Source: Phenylobacterium sp. (GTDB taxonomy: Bacteria; Pseudomonadota; Alphaproteobacteria; Caulobacterales; Caulobacteraceae). From it: a stretch of DNA of 64,000 nucleotides. Where the stretch lies: assembly GCF_016124325.1 (NCBI RefSeq), contig NZ_WGNY01000022.1:1-64000 (forward strand), written 5' to 3'. Positions 41,739 to 52,916 of this stretch are shown here, piece by piece. Both the position numbers and the translations under genes were made by a program. Every line of letters begins with the position of its first letter. Within the stretch, counting starts at the first letter, position 1. Below the pieces are notes generated by a model that saw only the letters and a list, made by a program, of their open reading frames with translations, was not told the DNA's origin and did not search any database.

Positions 41739-41774
41739 TGAAGATGCGGCGGGATCGCGTGGGGACCGGGGGAC

Positions 41775-44276
<2,502 letters not shown>

Positions 44277-44359
44277 CTCGGCCCCCCATGCAATCGACGC
44301 GAGGCTAGGGGCAAGAGGTTGAAAAAACCCTGTTCCAAAACGGGCCTGGGGGCGCGGTC

Positions 44360-44373
44360 ACCCATTTTGGGGG
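44360..44373. promoter_or_regulatory. Motif ACCCATTTTGGGGG, copy 1
   Basis: The 14 bases, containing the small inverted repeat CCCA-TTT-TGGG, are identical to 55525-55538. Here they lie 84 bp upstream of the hybrid kinase start and just after the stop of the ligase gene. Both copies precede minus-strand genes. A binding protein cannot be named. Confidence 0.25.
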
Positions 44374-44386
44374 ATCGGCGGTCGCG

Positions 44387-45814
44387 TCAGCCCCGGTCGA
44401 GGGCCGCGAGGATGGCGTCGCGCAGACGGTCGCGCTCGACCTTGCCCATGGCGTTGCGGGGAATCTCGTCGATCCAGGCGAGGCGAGGCGGCGGCAAGTC
44501 GCGGGCGCCGGCCAGGTGGGCGACGAGCCGCTCGCGGTCGAAGCCGGGCTCGGCGCGGACGGCGAGCCAGGCCTGGTCGAGGCCGTGGTCGTCGGGGACG
44601 GCCAGGGCGGCGCAGTCGATGACGCCCTCGCATTCGTAGGCCGCGTTCTCCAGCAACTGGGGCATGAACTTGGTCCCGCCCAGGTTCATGCGGTCGTCGA
44701 CCCGGCCATCCATGAGCAGGCGTCCGTCGGGCAGGCGGCGCACGAGGTCGCGCGTGTAGTACCAGCCGCCGCGGAAGCGTTCGGCGGTCGCCACGGGATC
44801 GTCGAGGTAGCCGGAGGCCGTGCGTTCGCCGCGCACCCGCAGTTCGCCGGGCTCTCCGTCGGGGACGGGCTGGCCCTCGTCGTCGACCACCTCGGCCTCG
44901 GCGCCCGGCGGGACATAGCCCAGGAGGTTCGGCGTCTCGTCGAGGAGCGCGGCCCAGCCGGTGGCCGAGAGCCCGGCCTCGGTGGCGCCGTAGATGATCC
45001 GCACGTCGGGGCCGATGCGCATGCGCGCCTCGCGGGCGACCGCCACGGGCAGGACGCTGCCGGCGGTGATCACCAGCCAGCCGGGACGCGGGGCGGCGTC
45101 GGCGGGAAGCGCCTGCAGGACCTCGCGCAGCTGGCTCGGGGTCATGGAGATCAGCCCGGGCTCATATTGCTCGAGCCCGGCGGCCACCTCGCGGACGGAC
45201 AGGCCGTTGGCCACCGCGGCGCCGACGGCGAAGCCGGCCAGCGTCTGCGAGTGGCCCAGCATGGACTCGAAGCCGGTCATGGGGATCCAGACGCCGACCC
45301 GGCCGGCGGCGTAGACGCTGATGGCGGCCTGCAGGCCGGCCTCGATGCGCCGCCACGACAGGCCGACCCGGCGGGGCTTGCGCGTGGTGCCCGACGACAG
45401 CATCACCCGGCCCAGCGCGTCGGGGTCGAAGTCGGGCCGGGGCAGGGGGCGCGGTTCGGCGGCGAACATGGCCGCGACCCAGTCGCGCGACAGCCGCACG
45501 GTCTCGAACGGCGGGACGGCGGGGGCCATCACCTCGGGGATGTCGGAGATCGCGTAGTCGGCGGCCTGGTCGGCTCCCGGCGCGGTGGCGACGCCGATGC
45601 GCCCGGCGGCCATCAGCGCCACGAGCTGGAGATAGCCGTTGCGCATGCGAAGCGCGGCCGCGCGCCCGGGCCGGACGCCCAGGTCGAGCAGGCCCGCGGC
45701 GAAGCGGGTCACGTCGGCGTCGAACTGGGCGTAGGTCACCCGCCGCCGGTCGGTGATGACGGCGACCGCGCGCGGCTGCTGGCGCGCGCGGAAGGCCAGA
45801 TGGGCGTCGAACAT
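44387..45814 (-). CDS. AMP-binding enzyme (acyl-CoA synthetase-like)
   Basis: The 475-residue protein is a member of the ANL adenylating superfamily. The ATP loop is VMLSSGTTRKPRRVGLSW, the A5 region is RIIYGATEAGLSATG, the hinge is LLMDGRVDDRMNLGGTKFMP and the catalytic Lys is near the C-terminus (EIPRNAMGKVERDRL). It is somewhat shorter than standard acyl-CoA ligases (about 500-550) because of short loops in the N-terminal half. It would activate a carboxylic acid. The substrate cannot be read from context; it stands between MFS and kinase genes. Confidence 0.9.
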   Translation of the reverse strand: MFDAHLAFRARQQPRAVAVITDRRRVTYAQFDADVTRFAAGLLDLGVRPGRAAALRMRNGYLQLVALMAAGRIGVATAPGADQAADYAISDIPEVMAPAVPPFETVRLSRDWVAAMFAAEPRPLPRPDFDPDALGRVMLSSGTTRKPRRVGLSWRRIEAGLQAAISVYAAGRVGVWIPMTGFESMLGHSQTLAGFAVGAAVANGLSVREVAAGLEQYEPGLISMTPSQLREVLQALPADAAPRPGWLVITAGSVLPVAVAREARMRIGPDVRIIYGATEAGLSATGWAALLDETPNLLGYVPPGAEAEVVDDEGQPVPDGEPGELRVRGERTASGYLDDPVATAERFRGGWYYTRDLVRRLPDGRLLMDGRVDDRMNLGGTKFMPQLLENAAYECEGVIDCAALAVPDDHGLDQAWLAVRAEPGFDRERLVAHLAGARDLPPPRLAWIDEIPRNAMGKVERDRLRDAILAALDRG

Positions 45815-45838
45815 GCGGCCGAGATTACAGAGCCCGGG

Positions 45839-47218
45839 CTAGCTGACCATCTCCTCCCGGATGCGGCCGCGGGCCAGCCAGAACAGCGCCGCGGCGATGA
45901 CCCCGAAGAAGGCGGAGGTGATCAGCGCCCAGCGGATGCCCTCGGCCTTGCCCAGCCCCAGGCCGAAGTTGAAGAAGTCGGAGAGGCCGCCGACCACGAG
46001 GGCGCCGGCGCCCAGCCCCAGCATGTTGATGATGAACAGCACGATCGAGGCCGAGGTGGCGCGCATGCTCGCCGGCACGAGGCTCTGGGCGCTGGCGTAG
46101 ACCGGCCCGTACCAGAGCGAGCCCATCAGGTAGATCGGCGCGAGGAACGCCAGCGCCGGCAGGGCGGAATCGGCCGTCATGGCGGCCCAGTAGAACGGGA
46201 TGACGGCGAGGCTGGCGAAGGCGGGCACCGAGCCGTAGGCCCGCAGGTCGCGGCTGCCGAACTTGTCGGCGATCATGCCGCCCGTCCAGCTGGACAGGGC
46301 GCCGAGCACGCCCGAGAGCAGGCCGAGCGCGATGCCCATGAACCCGATGGGCTTGAGGCCGAACTGGCCCGCGAGCTGGGCGATCTCCTCGCCGTGGACC
46401 CGCAGGAAGAACGAGGCGGTGAACGGCGCGTGGCCGTAGCCGATGAAGGCCTTGATCGCCGCGCCGAAGGCCATGAACCAGAAGGTGCGCTTGCCGGCGA
46501 GGTAGCGGACGGTGGCCGAGAAGCCGAGCTGGGAGGCGGCCGTGGCCTCGCGCGCGGCCCGGGCCATGCCGTTGCGGGGCTCCTTCAGCGTAAAGAGGCA
46601 GACCAGCGCCAGGATCAGGCCCGGCAGGCCGGCCAGCAGGAACGCCTCGCGCCAGCTGTAGGCGTCGGCGATCACCCCGCCGAGGGCCAGGCCCAGCAGG
46701 GAGCCGATCGGCGTGCCCATGGCGAAGAAGGCGAGCGCCGAGGCGCGCTTCTCCTTGGGCGTGTAGTCGGCGATCAGGGCGTGGGCGGTGGGCGTGCAGC
46801 CGGCCTCGCCGACGCCGACGCCCATGCGGGCCGCCACCAGGGTGGCGTAGTTGACCGCGCGTCCGCAGAGCACGGTGCAGGCGCTCCAGACCGCGAGCGA
46901 GCCCGAAATGATCCAGACCCGGTTGAAGCGGTCGGCCAGGCGCGCGATCGGCAGGCCGAAGCCGCAATAGACGAGGCCGAAGGCCAGGCCCGTCAGCAGG
47001 CCGAGCTGGGTGTCGGTGAGGCCGAGGTCGTCCTTGATGGGCTCGGCGAGGATCGAGACGATCTGCCGGTCGAGGAAGTTCACGGTGTAGACGAGAAGCA
47101 GGACGATCAGGGCGTAGCGGCGGAAGCCGGCCGATACGAGCGGGGTCGCGGGGGGCTGGCCCGTCGCGATCTCGGGGGAGGTCGTCAACCCACGGGGGGC
47201 AGGGGCGGCCTCGGACAT
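45839..47218 (-). CDS. MFS transporter, spinster-like family (second copy)
   Basis: The ATG at 47218 gives 459 residues and 12 predicted spans. Key parts are YTVNFLDRQIVSILAEPIKD, LTDTQLGLLTGLAFGLVY and ARMGVGVGEAGCTPTAHALI, the same branch as the protein at 36185 but only moderately similar. It lies 24 bp after the ligase stop on the same strand side, and the pair may import and activate the same compound. Divergent from the GST gene with about 100 bp between. Confidence 0.93.
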   Translation of the reverse strand: MSEAAPAPRGLTTSPEIATGQPPATPLVSAGFRRYALIVLLLVYTVNFLDRQIVSILAEPIKDDLGLTDTQLGLLTGLAFGLVYCGFGLPIARLADRFNRVWIISGSLAVWSACTVLCGRAVNYATLVAARMGVGVGEAGCTPTAHALIADYTPKEKRASALAFFAMGTPIGSLLGLALGGVIADAYSWREAFLLAGLPGLILALVCLFTLKEPRNGMARAAREATAASQLGFSATVRYLAGKRTFWFMAFGAAIKAFIGYGHAPFTASFFLRVHGEEIAQLAGQFGLKPIGFMGIALGLLSGVLGALSSWTGGMIADKFGSRDLRAYGSVPAFASLAVIPFYWAAMTADSALPALAFLAPIYLMGSLWYGPVYASAQSLVPASMRATSASIVLFIINMLGLGAGALVVGGLSDFFNFGLGLGKAEGIRWALITSAFFGVIAAALFWLARGRIREEMVS

Positions 47219-47321
47219 ATGAGCGCTTCCTCTTATCTGCTCTGTTCTTTGCGAAGCACTAGACGATGGGCGGCCTTGCGCGGCAAGAGGGCCGCTCGCG
47301 AACCGGGTATGGAGCAGGGCT

Positions 47322-47948
47322 ATGGCGCTGGAACTGGTGATCGGAACCAAGAAGTGGTCGACATGGTCGCTGCGGCCCTGGCTCGTGCTCAAGCGCTCGG
47401 GCCTGCCCTTCACCGAGACGCTCGTGGAGCTGCGGCAGGAGGACAACCGCAGCGAGGCGGAGATCCGCGTCCATTCGCCGTCGGGCCTGGTGCCGGTGCT
47501 GAAGGACGGCGGCGTGACCGTCTGGGACTCGCTGGCGATCTGCGAGTACCTGGCCGAGCGCGCGCCCAACCTCTGGCCGAAGGACACGGCCGCCCGGGCG
47601 CTGGGCCGCTCGGCGGCGGCCGAGATGCACGCCGGCTTCCAGTCCCTGCGCGGCGAGTGCCCGATGGCCCTCGACGTCGAGCCGCGCGCGGCGGAGCTGT
47701 CGGAGGCCACGCACAAGGACCTGCGCCGGATCGCTGAACAGTGGCTCTACCTGCTCGACCGCTTCGGCGGTCCGTACCTGGTGGGCGAGTGGTCGATCGC
47801 CGACGCCTTCTTCACGCCGGTGGTGACCCGGCTGCGGACCTATGGCGTCAAGCTGTCGGACTTCGGCGACGACGGCCGGGGCGGCGCCTACGCCCAGCGG
47901 CTGCTGGAGACGCCGGAGTTCCTGGAGTGGCAGGCGGCGGCCAAGTGA
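47322..47948 (+). CDS. Glutathione S-transferase family protein
   Basis: The 208-residue protein has a thioredoxin-like N-terminal domain (MALELVIGTKKWSTWSLRPW, with the catalytic-position Ser in STWSLRPW, and SGLVPVLKDGG with the cis-Pro and WDSLAICEYLAERAP glutathione site). A helical C-terminal domain ends in WSIADAFFTPVVTRLRTYGV. It resembles the YfcF/maleylacetoacetate-isomerase-like group. The last four bases overlap the start of the next gene. Confidence 0.93.
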   Translation: MALELVIGTKKWSTWSLRPWLVLKRSGLPFTETLVELRQEDNRSEAEIRVHSPSGLVPVLKDGGVTVWDSLAICEYLAERAPNLWPKDTAARALGRSAAAEMHAGFQSLRGECPMALDVEPRAAELSEATHKDLRRIAEQWLYLLDRFGGPYLVGEWSIADAFFTPVVTRLRTYGVKLSDFGDDGRGGAYAQRLLETPEFLEWQAAAK

Positions 47949-48475
47949 GGCGCCTGGCCGGAATGCTGCGGGCGGTGAACGTCGGCGGCCGCAAGGTGCT
48001 GATGGACGACCTGCGCCGAGTGGCGGCCGAGGCGGGCTTCGACGCGCCTTCGACCCTGCTGGCCAGCGGCAACCTGCTGTTCGGGACCGACCTCGCCCCG
48101 GCCGAGGCCGGACAGCGGCTGGAGGCGGCGATCGCGGAGAAGATCGGCGTGGCGACCGACGCCATGGTCCGCGACGTCGACGACCTGGCGGCGGTGATGG
48201 CGCAGAACCCGTTCGCCCGGCAGGCGCAGAACGAGCCCAGCCGGCTGATGGCGATGTTCCTGTCGGGCGATCCCCAGGACGGGCTCGGCGTGCTGGAAAG
48301 CGCCTGCGCGGCCGGCGAGGAGGTGAGGCCGGGGCCGGGCTGCCTCTATATCTGGTACCCGGCCGGCGCCGGGACCTCGAAGCTCACCAATGTGGTGATC
48401 GAGCGCCGCCTGAAGGTGCGCGGCACGGCGCGCAACTGGAACACGGTGGGCAAGCTCAGGGATTTGCTGAAGTAG
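47945..48475 (+). CDS. DUF1697 domain protein
   Basis: The GTG at 47945 overlaps the GST stop (GTGA), so the gene is translationally coupled to it. The 176-residue product has the DUF1697 blocks: LAGMLRAVNVGGRKVLMDDL, APSTLLASGNLLF, and SKLTNVVIERRLKVRGTARNWNTV at the end. No biochemical function is known for the family. It has no signal peptide. Confidence 0.9.
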   Translation: MRRLAGMLRAVNVGGRKVLMDDLRRVAAEAGFDAPSTLLASGNLLFGTDLAPAEAGQRLEAAIAEKIGVATDAMVRDVDDLAAVMAQNPFARQAQNEPSRLMAMFLSGDPQDGLGVLESACAAGEEVRPGPGCLYIWYPAGAGTSKLTNVVIERRLKVRGTARNWNTVGKLRDLLK

Positions 48476-48508
48476 GGTGTAGCTCCAGGGCGGCCCCGCG
48501 CCGACCGC

Positions 48509-49108
48509 CTAGGTCAGCCGCGCCGACCACGGGTGTCCCGGATGGGCGATGGCCAGGGCGCGCGCCAGCCAAGCGCGCTGGTCGGCCTGCAGATGAGGTG
48601 AGACTTCATCGAAATCGGCGGCGTTCTTTTCGAGCTGATGAGCGGCGGCCTTGTAAAGCAGCGCAACCTCGGGCGCGACGTACGGGATGCCACCCACGGA
48701 ACGGCGGCCGAAGGCGGTCCAGGGTCGTCGCACCTCTGGGCGTCGCCGAAATACCCATTCCGGCCCGCCTTCCTCCAGGAGCACCTCGATCATCCATCCA
48801 CGAGACGGGTCCTGGCGCATCCAGAACTGGTGACGAGCACCGCCCTCGAGCCAGTCGCCAGGGACCCAGGGCGTCAGCGTACCGCCTGAGGCGACGCGAA
48901 TGTCCCATCCTTCGAACGCGACCGCCAACTCGGCCTGCGCCGTTCGCGGGACGGCAATGTCGATATCCGCGTGGCGGCGGGTTCTTCGACCCAAGGACAG
49001 GTCCAGCGCCCATCCGCCGGCCACCCACCAAGGCAGTTGACGGCCCATGAGGAGGCTCGCGACAGCCGAGGGGTCAAGGGGCTCCCAGTGCCCCAGATCC
49101 GATGCCAA
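48509..49108 (-). CDS. Nucleotidyltransferase-fold protein
   Basis: The 199-residue protein has PWWVAGGWALDLSLGRRTRR followed by HADIDIAVPR. The Gly-Gly-Trp and Asp-x-Asp are the classic polymerase-beta-like nucleotidyltransferase motif of the aminoglycoside-adenylyltransferase-like group. A third acidic residue may be the Glu in WMIEVLLEEGG. It may be chromosomal and unrelated to drug resistance; no resistance or toxin-antitoxin neighbour is seen. The start ATG is well placed. Confidence 0.85.
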   Translation of the reverse strand: MASDLGHWEPLDPSAVASLLMGRQLPWWVAGGWALDLSLGRRTRRHADIDIAVPRTAQAELAVAFEGWDIRVASGGTLTPWVPGDWLEGGARHQFWMRQDPSRGWMIEVLLEEGGPEWVFRRRPEVRRPWTAFGRRSVGGIPYVAPEVALLYKAAAHQLEKNAADFDEVSPHLQADQRAWLARALAIAHPGHPWSARLT

Positions 49109-49131
49109 GAGACCGGCCCCGTCGCCGAATG

Positions 49132-49512
49132 TCAGCGGAACGCGAGGCTGAGCTTGGCGCCCAGGAAGCGGCCGGTGGGGTCGACGCCGCGGGCGGCGGC
49201 GGCGCCCGATCGCGGCGCGCCGGGCTGGAGGCCGCAGAGGAAGCCCACGGCGCCGGTGACGTCCTGGTCCGGATCGAGGCGGCCGTCGATGGCGGTCTTG
49301 GCGAGGCCCCTGGACTTCAGCGCGAAGGCGCCGGCGTAGGCGTCGGGCAGCAGGATGCGGGCCTTGGGCGTGGACGACGGGCCGGCCGCCGCGGCGGGCG
49401 CGGCCATGACGGCGGCGTTGAGGTCGGGCGCGGCGGTCCCGGCGCGCGCGGCGCCGGCGAGCGCGAAGACCGCGAGGCCGGCGGCGGCGAAGGGCGTGCG
49501 GTGTCGGGTCAT
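49132..49512 (-). CDS. Exported hypothetical protein with outer-membrane-like end
   Basis: The 126-residue protein has a signal peptide (MTRHRTPFAAAGLAVFALAG, cleavage after ARA), a low-complexity Ala/Pro stretch, and ends with TGRFLGAKLSLAFR. The alternating hydrophobic tail resembles the last strand of outer-membrane proteins except for the final Arg. A single Cys pair is absent. Function unknown. It sits directly upstream of the nucleotidyltransferase gene by 23 bp. Confidence 0.6.
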   Translation of the reverse strand: MTRHRTPFAAAGLAVFALAGAARAGTAAPDLNAAVMAAPAAAAGPSSTPKARILLPDAYAGAFALKSRGLAKTAIDGRLDPDQDVTGAVGFLCGLQPGAPRSGAAAARGVDPTGRFLGAKLSLAFR

Positions 49513-49586
49513 GCGACCGCTCCAGGCTCTGGGGCTCCGTTAGACCATTCTTCGGCGCGGCAGGCGAGACGGATGCAGGGCGCGCC

Positions 49587-50243
49587 CTACCGCGGTTCGC
49601 GCCACAGGGCCCACATCTGGGGGCCGTCGCCGCGGGGGCGGTACTGGTCGATCACCTCGAAGCCGTGGCTGCGGTAGAGCGACAGCGTGCGCTCGTTGCC
49701 GGTCTCCAGGAATGCGGGACGGCGCTCGGCGTCGAGGCGCTCGGTGCGGGCGCGCAGCAGGCGCGAGCCGACGCCCAGGCCCTGATACTCCGGCCGCACC
49801 CCCAGGAAGTAGAGGTAGTCATGGGGCCGGTCGGTGGGATGGTGGGCGTCCATCGCCTCGCGCACGGCCAGGGCGCGGGGAACGCGGGCGAGGCCACAGG
49901 CGCCCAGCAGGGTGAGCACGATGCGGGCCTCGTCGGCGAATCCCAGACCGTCGAGATGTTCGGAGCGCACCCAGAGGGCGGCCGCGCCGCCGCAGGCCGG
50001 GCGCTGGATCTCGGCCTTCTGCGACCTCGTGACCTGGACGATGAGGTTGAAGAAGTCCCTGAGCGCATAGGGACGGCCGGCGTCGTCGCGCAACAGCCAG
50101 CCCAGCACCGGATCGTCGGCGAAGGCGGCGACGTAATCGTCGGCCACGGCGGACAGTTCGCCCTGGCCGGGCGTCGTCGGCGTCTCGGCCTGGCGGCGGA
50201 TGACCTCGGGATCGATCCTGCGGGCCGCACCCCTGGCGTTCAT
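49587..50243 (-). CDS. GNAT-family N-acetyltransferase
   Basis: The 218-residue protein has the acetyl-CoA loop GVRPEYQGLGVGSRLLRART (the Q/RxxGxG/A motif) and C-terminal FLETGNERTLSLYRSHGFEV, characteristic of GNAT enzymes. The N-terminal half (DDYVAAFADDPVLGWLLRDD) is typical of a subgroup with unknown amine substrates. Start ATG at 50243 is the first in frame. It is divergent from the anti-sigma-like gene. Confidence 0.9.
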   Translation of the reverse strand: MNARGAARRIDPEVIRRQAETPTTPGQGELSAVADDYVAAFADDPVLGWLLRDDAGRPYALRDFFNLIVQVTRSQKAEIQRPACGGAAALWVRSEHLDGLGFADEARIVLTLLGACGLARVPRALAVREAMDAHHPTDRPHDYLYFLGVRPEYQGLGVGSRLLRARTERLDAERRPAFLETGNERTLSLYRSHGFEVIDQYRPRGDGPQMWALWREPR

Positions 50244-50414
50244 GCGTCGTCCTTCCGTCGTCGCGACGAACCTGGACCCGTCCGGGCGGCCCGATCAAGG
50301 CCGCGGCGGCGGGCAGGCGGCCGTGGGCGGGCCCCTGCGACGTCGAATCCACTGGACACGGCGGCCCAAAAGCGCGGCCATGGCCGTGGGGAACAGGGCA
50401 CGGAGACGCAGGAC

Positions 50415-51167
50415 ATGGCCAAGCCGCCTGCCAATGACGATCGCCTGGCGGAGTCCGCCGTGCGGATCTCGGACGCGGATCTCGCAGCCTATGTGGCCGG
50501 CGGGCTGGACGCCCGGCGGAGCCGCCAGGTCGAGGGATTCCTCGCCTGCAATCCGGACGTCGCGGCCCGGGTGATGACCGAACTGCACCGTGCGGGCGCC
50601 GAACGGGCCGCGCGGCGTGGCGGGCGCGGTCCCGGAGGCCGCCAGCCGTGGCGGGTCGCGGCGGCCGCGCTGGCCGCCTGCCTGGTGTCGGGGGTCGCCG
50701 GATGGAGCGTCGCCCGCGCGACGATCGCCGACGGCTGGCGCGAGGATGACGGCGACGCCGCCCCGGCCTATGTGCGCGACGCCCTGGAATCGGAACAGGC
50801 GACCCAGGCGCGGCAGGCCATGATCAGCCAGATCGAGACGCCCGTGATCGACGCCGCCGAGGTGCGGCGGGAACTCAAGATGCGCGCGCCGGTCCTGCCG
50901 CCGGGATGGCGGCTGATGGACGCCCAGGTCTATCCCTCGGACGACGGGCCGGGCCTGAACATCGTCGCGCTGGCGCCGGGCGGCCGGCGCGTCAGCCTCT
51001 TCACCGTGAAGGCGCATGGCCTGCTGGACGCCTCGCCGAAGCTGGCGCGGCGCGGCCGCAACGCCGTGGCCTATTGGGAGCGCGGCGACCGCGCCTTCGT
51101 GCTGATGGGCGACAACACCCAGGACGCGCTGATGGAGGCCGCGCGGCTGCTGGCGCGGATTAGCTGA
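50415..51167 (+). CDS. Orphan anti-sigma-factor-like membrane protein
   Basis: The ATG at 50415 gives 250 residues. An N-terminal zinc-less anti-sigma-like helix bundle (DADLAAYVAGGLDARRSRQV, EGFLACNPDVAARV) leads to one membrane span (about 80-100, AAAALAACLVSGVAGWSVA) and a periplasmic domain of about 145 residues ending in RLLARIS. The pattern is that of transmembrane anti-sigma factors of ECF systems, in which an RpoE-like sigma gene usually precedes. Here the upstream gene is a GNAT enzyme on the other strand, so the sigma partner is absent from the window. Confidence 0.8.
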   Translation: MAKPPANDDRLAESAVRISDADLAAYVAGGLDARRSRQVEGFLACNPDVAARVMTELHRAGAERAARRGGRGPGGRQPWRVAAAALAACLVSGVAGWSVARATIADGWREDDGDAAPAYVRDALESEQATQARQAMISQIETPVIDAAEVRRELKMRAPVLPPGWRLMDAQVYPSDDGPGLNIVALAPGGRRVSLFTVKAHGLLDASPKLARRGRNAVAYWERGDRAFVLMGDNTQDALMEAARLLARIS

Positions 51168-51186
51168 GCGGCCCGCCTTGGCCTTG

Positions 51187-51209
51187 GGGACCGCGGTCCC
51201 TAGCTAGGG
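51187..51209. promoter_or_regulatory. Two overlapping palindromes before the GMC oxidoreductase start
   Basis: GGGACCGCGGTCCC (51187-51200) and CCCTAGCTAGGG (51198-51209) are both perfect and share CCC. They end just before the ATG at 51213, and the second supplies the G-rich ribosome site. They could be an operator or an RNA hairpin that controls the GMC gene. CTAG is usually rare in such genomes, which makes the second one stand out. Confidence 0.45.
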
Positions 51210-51212
51210 GGC

Positions 51213-52826
51213 ATGCACCTCGACCTGAACCAAGCCGATTCGAACGCCGCCGTCGCGACCGAGGTCTGCATCGTAGGCTGCGGCGTGGCGGGCATCACCA
51301 CCGCGCGGCGGCTGCGGCGGCTGGGCGTGGAGGTGACCCTCCTGGAGAGCGGGGGACTGGACTACGAACCCGCCACGGCCGAGCTGAACGCCGGCGAAAA
51401 CGTGGGCGCGACCTACTACGACCTGGAGGACGCGCGGCTGCGGTTCTTCGGCGGCACCACCGCGATCTGGGGCGGGCGGATCGCCGAACTGGATCCCATC
51501 GACCTTGAGGCGCGCCCGTGGGTGCCGCACTCGGGCTGGCCGCTGAGCTGGGAAGAGCTGGCGGCCTATTACGGGCCGGCCCGGAAGATATTCGGCGCCG
51601 AGACGGCGGCCGACGCCGGGACACTGCGGGCGGCGGGCGCCGCGCCGCCGGACCTGGACCCGGCGAAGCTCAGCCTCGGGGTCTGGAGCTTCGACCGCAA
51701 GTTCAACCGCTTCGTGTTCGGCCAATGCGCCGACCTGACGGACGACCCGCGCTGCCGGATCGTCACCCACGCGACGGTCACGGAGATCGTCCTGGACCCG
51801 GACGGGCGACGCGTGGAGCGCCTGCAGGCGCGCTCGCTGGCGGGACGCACGCTGAGCGTGACCGCGCGGATGTTCGTGCTGGCGGCGGGCGGCCTGGAGA
51901 ACCCGCGGCTGCTGCTGGCGTCGCGCTCGGTGATGGCCCGCGGGATCGGCAACCAGCACGACCAGGTCGGCCGGTATTTCATGGAGCATCCGCATGCGCG
52001 CGGGGGCCGGGTGGTCGGCGGCGGGGCGTGGCGGCTGCTGAAGGCGTTCGGCCGGCCGCATCAGGCGGGCGGCCAGGAAGTGGCCGGGCTGATCAAGCCC
52101 AGCGCCGAGCTGCAGGCGGCGCGGGGCATACTGAACAGCTCGCTGACCATCGCCGCGCGGCAGCCGGCCGGCGCGGCGCCGGCCGTGGGCATGGCCGCCT
52201 ACAACCGCATCAAGCACAGCACCGCGCCGACCCGGGCGGGGCGGGCGCTTTGGATGGCCACGAAGACGGCCGCCACCTGGGCCCAGCGGCGGATCGACCC
52301 CGCGCGGCCCTGGCTGTTGAACAAGCTGGGCCTGCGCGACGTGGCGCTGCTGATCCGCGCCGAACAGGCGCCGAACCCGGAGAGCCGCGTGCGGCTGACC
52401 GACCGGACCGACCCCCTGGGCCTGCCGCGGCTGGCCCTGGACTGGCGGATGACCGACCTGGACGTGACCAGCGTTAGCGAGCTGGTGCGGACGCTGGGCG
52501 AGGAATTGCAGCGCCTGGGCCTGGGACGGGTGGAGGCAGCCGACTGGCTGGACGATCCGGAGGGCGGATGGCGCACGGACCCGCTGATCAGCGCCCATCC
52601 CATCGGCGGTTATCACCACATGGGCACGACGCGGATGTCGGAGAATCCGCGATCCGGCGTCACCGACCGGTTCGGCAAGGTGCACGGGGTGGCCAACCTC
52701 TACGTGGCGGGCAGCTCCACCTTCCCGACCTCGAGCTGGGCGAACCCGACGCTGACCATCGCCGCGCTGGCCATCCGGTCGGCGGAGCAGGCGGCGGCGG
52801 GCCTGCCGGCGGCCCGCGCGGCCTAG
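51213..52826 (+). CDS. GMC-family FAD-dependent oxidoreductase
   Basis: The 537-residue flavoenzyme starts with the FAD dinucleotide-binding motif EVCIVGCGVAGITTARRL (Gly22-x-Gly24-x-x-Gly27). It continues with GGTTAIWGGRI and ends with the active-site region HPIGGYHHMGTTRM and the FAD-contacting NLYVAGSSTFPTSSWANPTL, typical of GMC dehydrogenases. It has no signal peptide. Such enzymes oxidise alcohols or sugars and often pass electrons to a cytochrome, but none is encoded next door. Its leader holds two unusual palindromes (51187-51209). Confidence 0.93.
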   Translation: MHLDLNQADSNAAVATEVCIVGCGVAGITTARRLRRLGVEVTLLESGGLDYEPATAELNAGENVGATYYDLEDARLRFFGGTTAIWGGRIAELDPIDLEARPWVPHSGWPLSWEELAAYYGPARKIFGAETAADAGTLRAAGAAPPDLDPAKLSLGVWSFDRKFNRFVFGQCADLTDDPRCRIVTHATVTEIVLDPDGRRVERLQARSLAGRTLSVTARMFVLAAGGLENPRLLLASRSVMARGIGNQHDQVGRYFMEHPHARGGRVVGGGAWRLLKAFGRPHQAGGQEVAGLIKPSAELQAARGILNSSLTIAARQPAGAAPAVGMAAYNRIKHSTAPTRAGRALWMATKTAATWAQRRIDPARPWLLNKLGLRDVALLIRAEQAPNPESRVRLTDRTDPLGLPRLALDWRMTDLDVTSVSELVRTLGEELQRLGLGRVEAADWLDDPEGGWRTDPLISAHPIGGYHHMGTTRMSENPRSGVTDRFGKVHGVANLYVAGSSTFPTSSWANPTLTIAALAIRSAEQAAAGLPAARAA

Positions 52827-52916
52827 CGCCAGCGAAGGCGCGGCGTCGGAACGTGGTGACGGTCGCGACCCGATGTGTCTTATTCCCGGCGGTTTTCCTG
52901 AGCGGCGGATACGGAC

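Noticed and set aside
44516..47737. A 1073-codon open frame on the plus strand across the ligase and MFS genes
   Set aside because: It is antisense to two genes with clear family motifs, and its own text has no recognisable fold.
48509..49108. Aminoglycoside resistance gene
   Set aside because: The fold is shared, but there is no mobile context. A chromosomal nucleotidyltransferase of unknown substrate is the safer reading.
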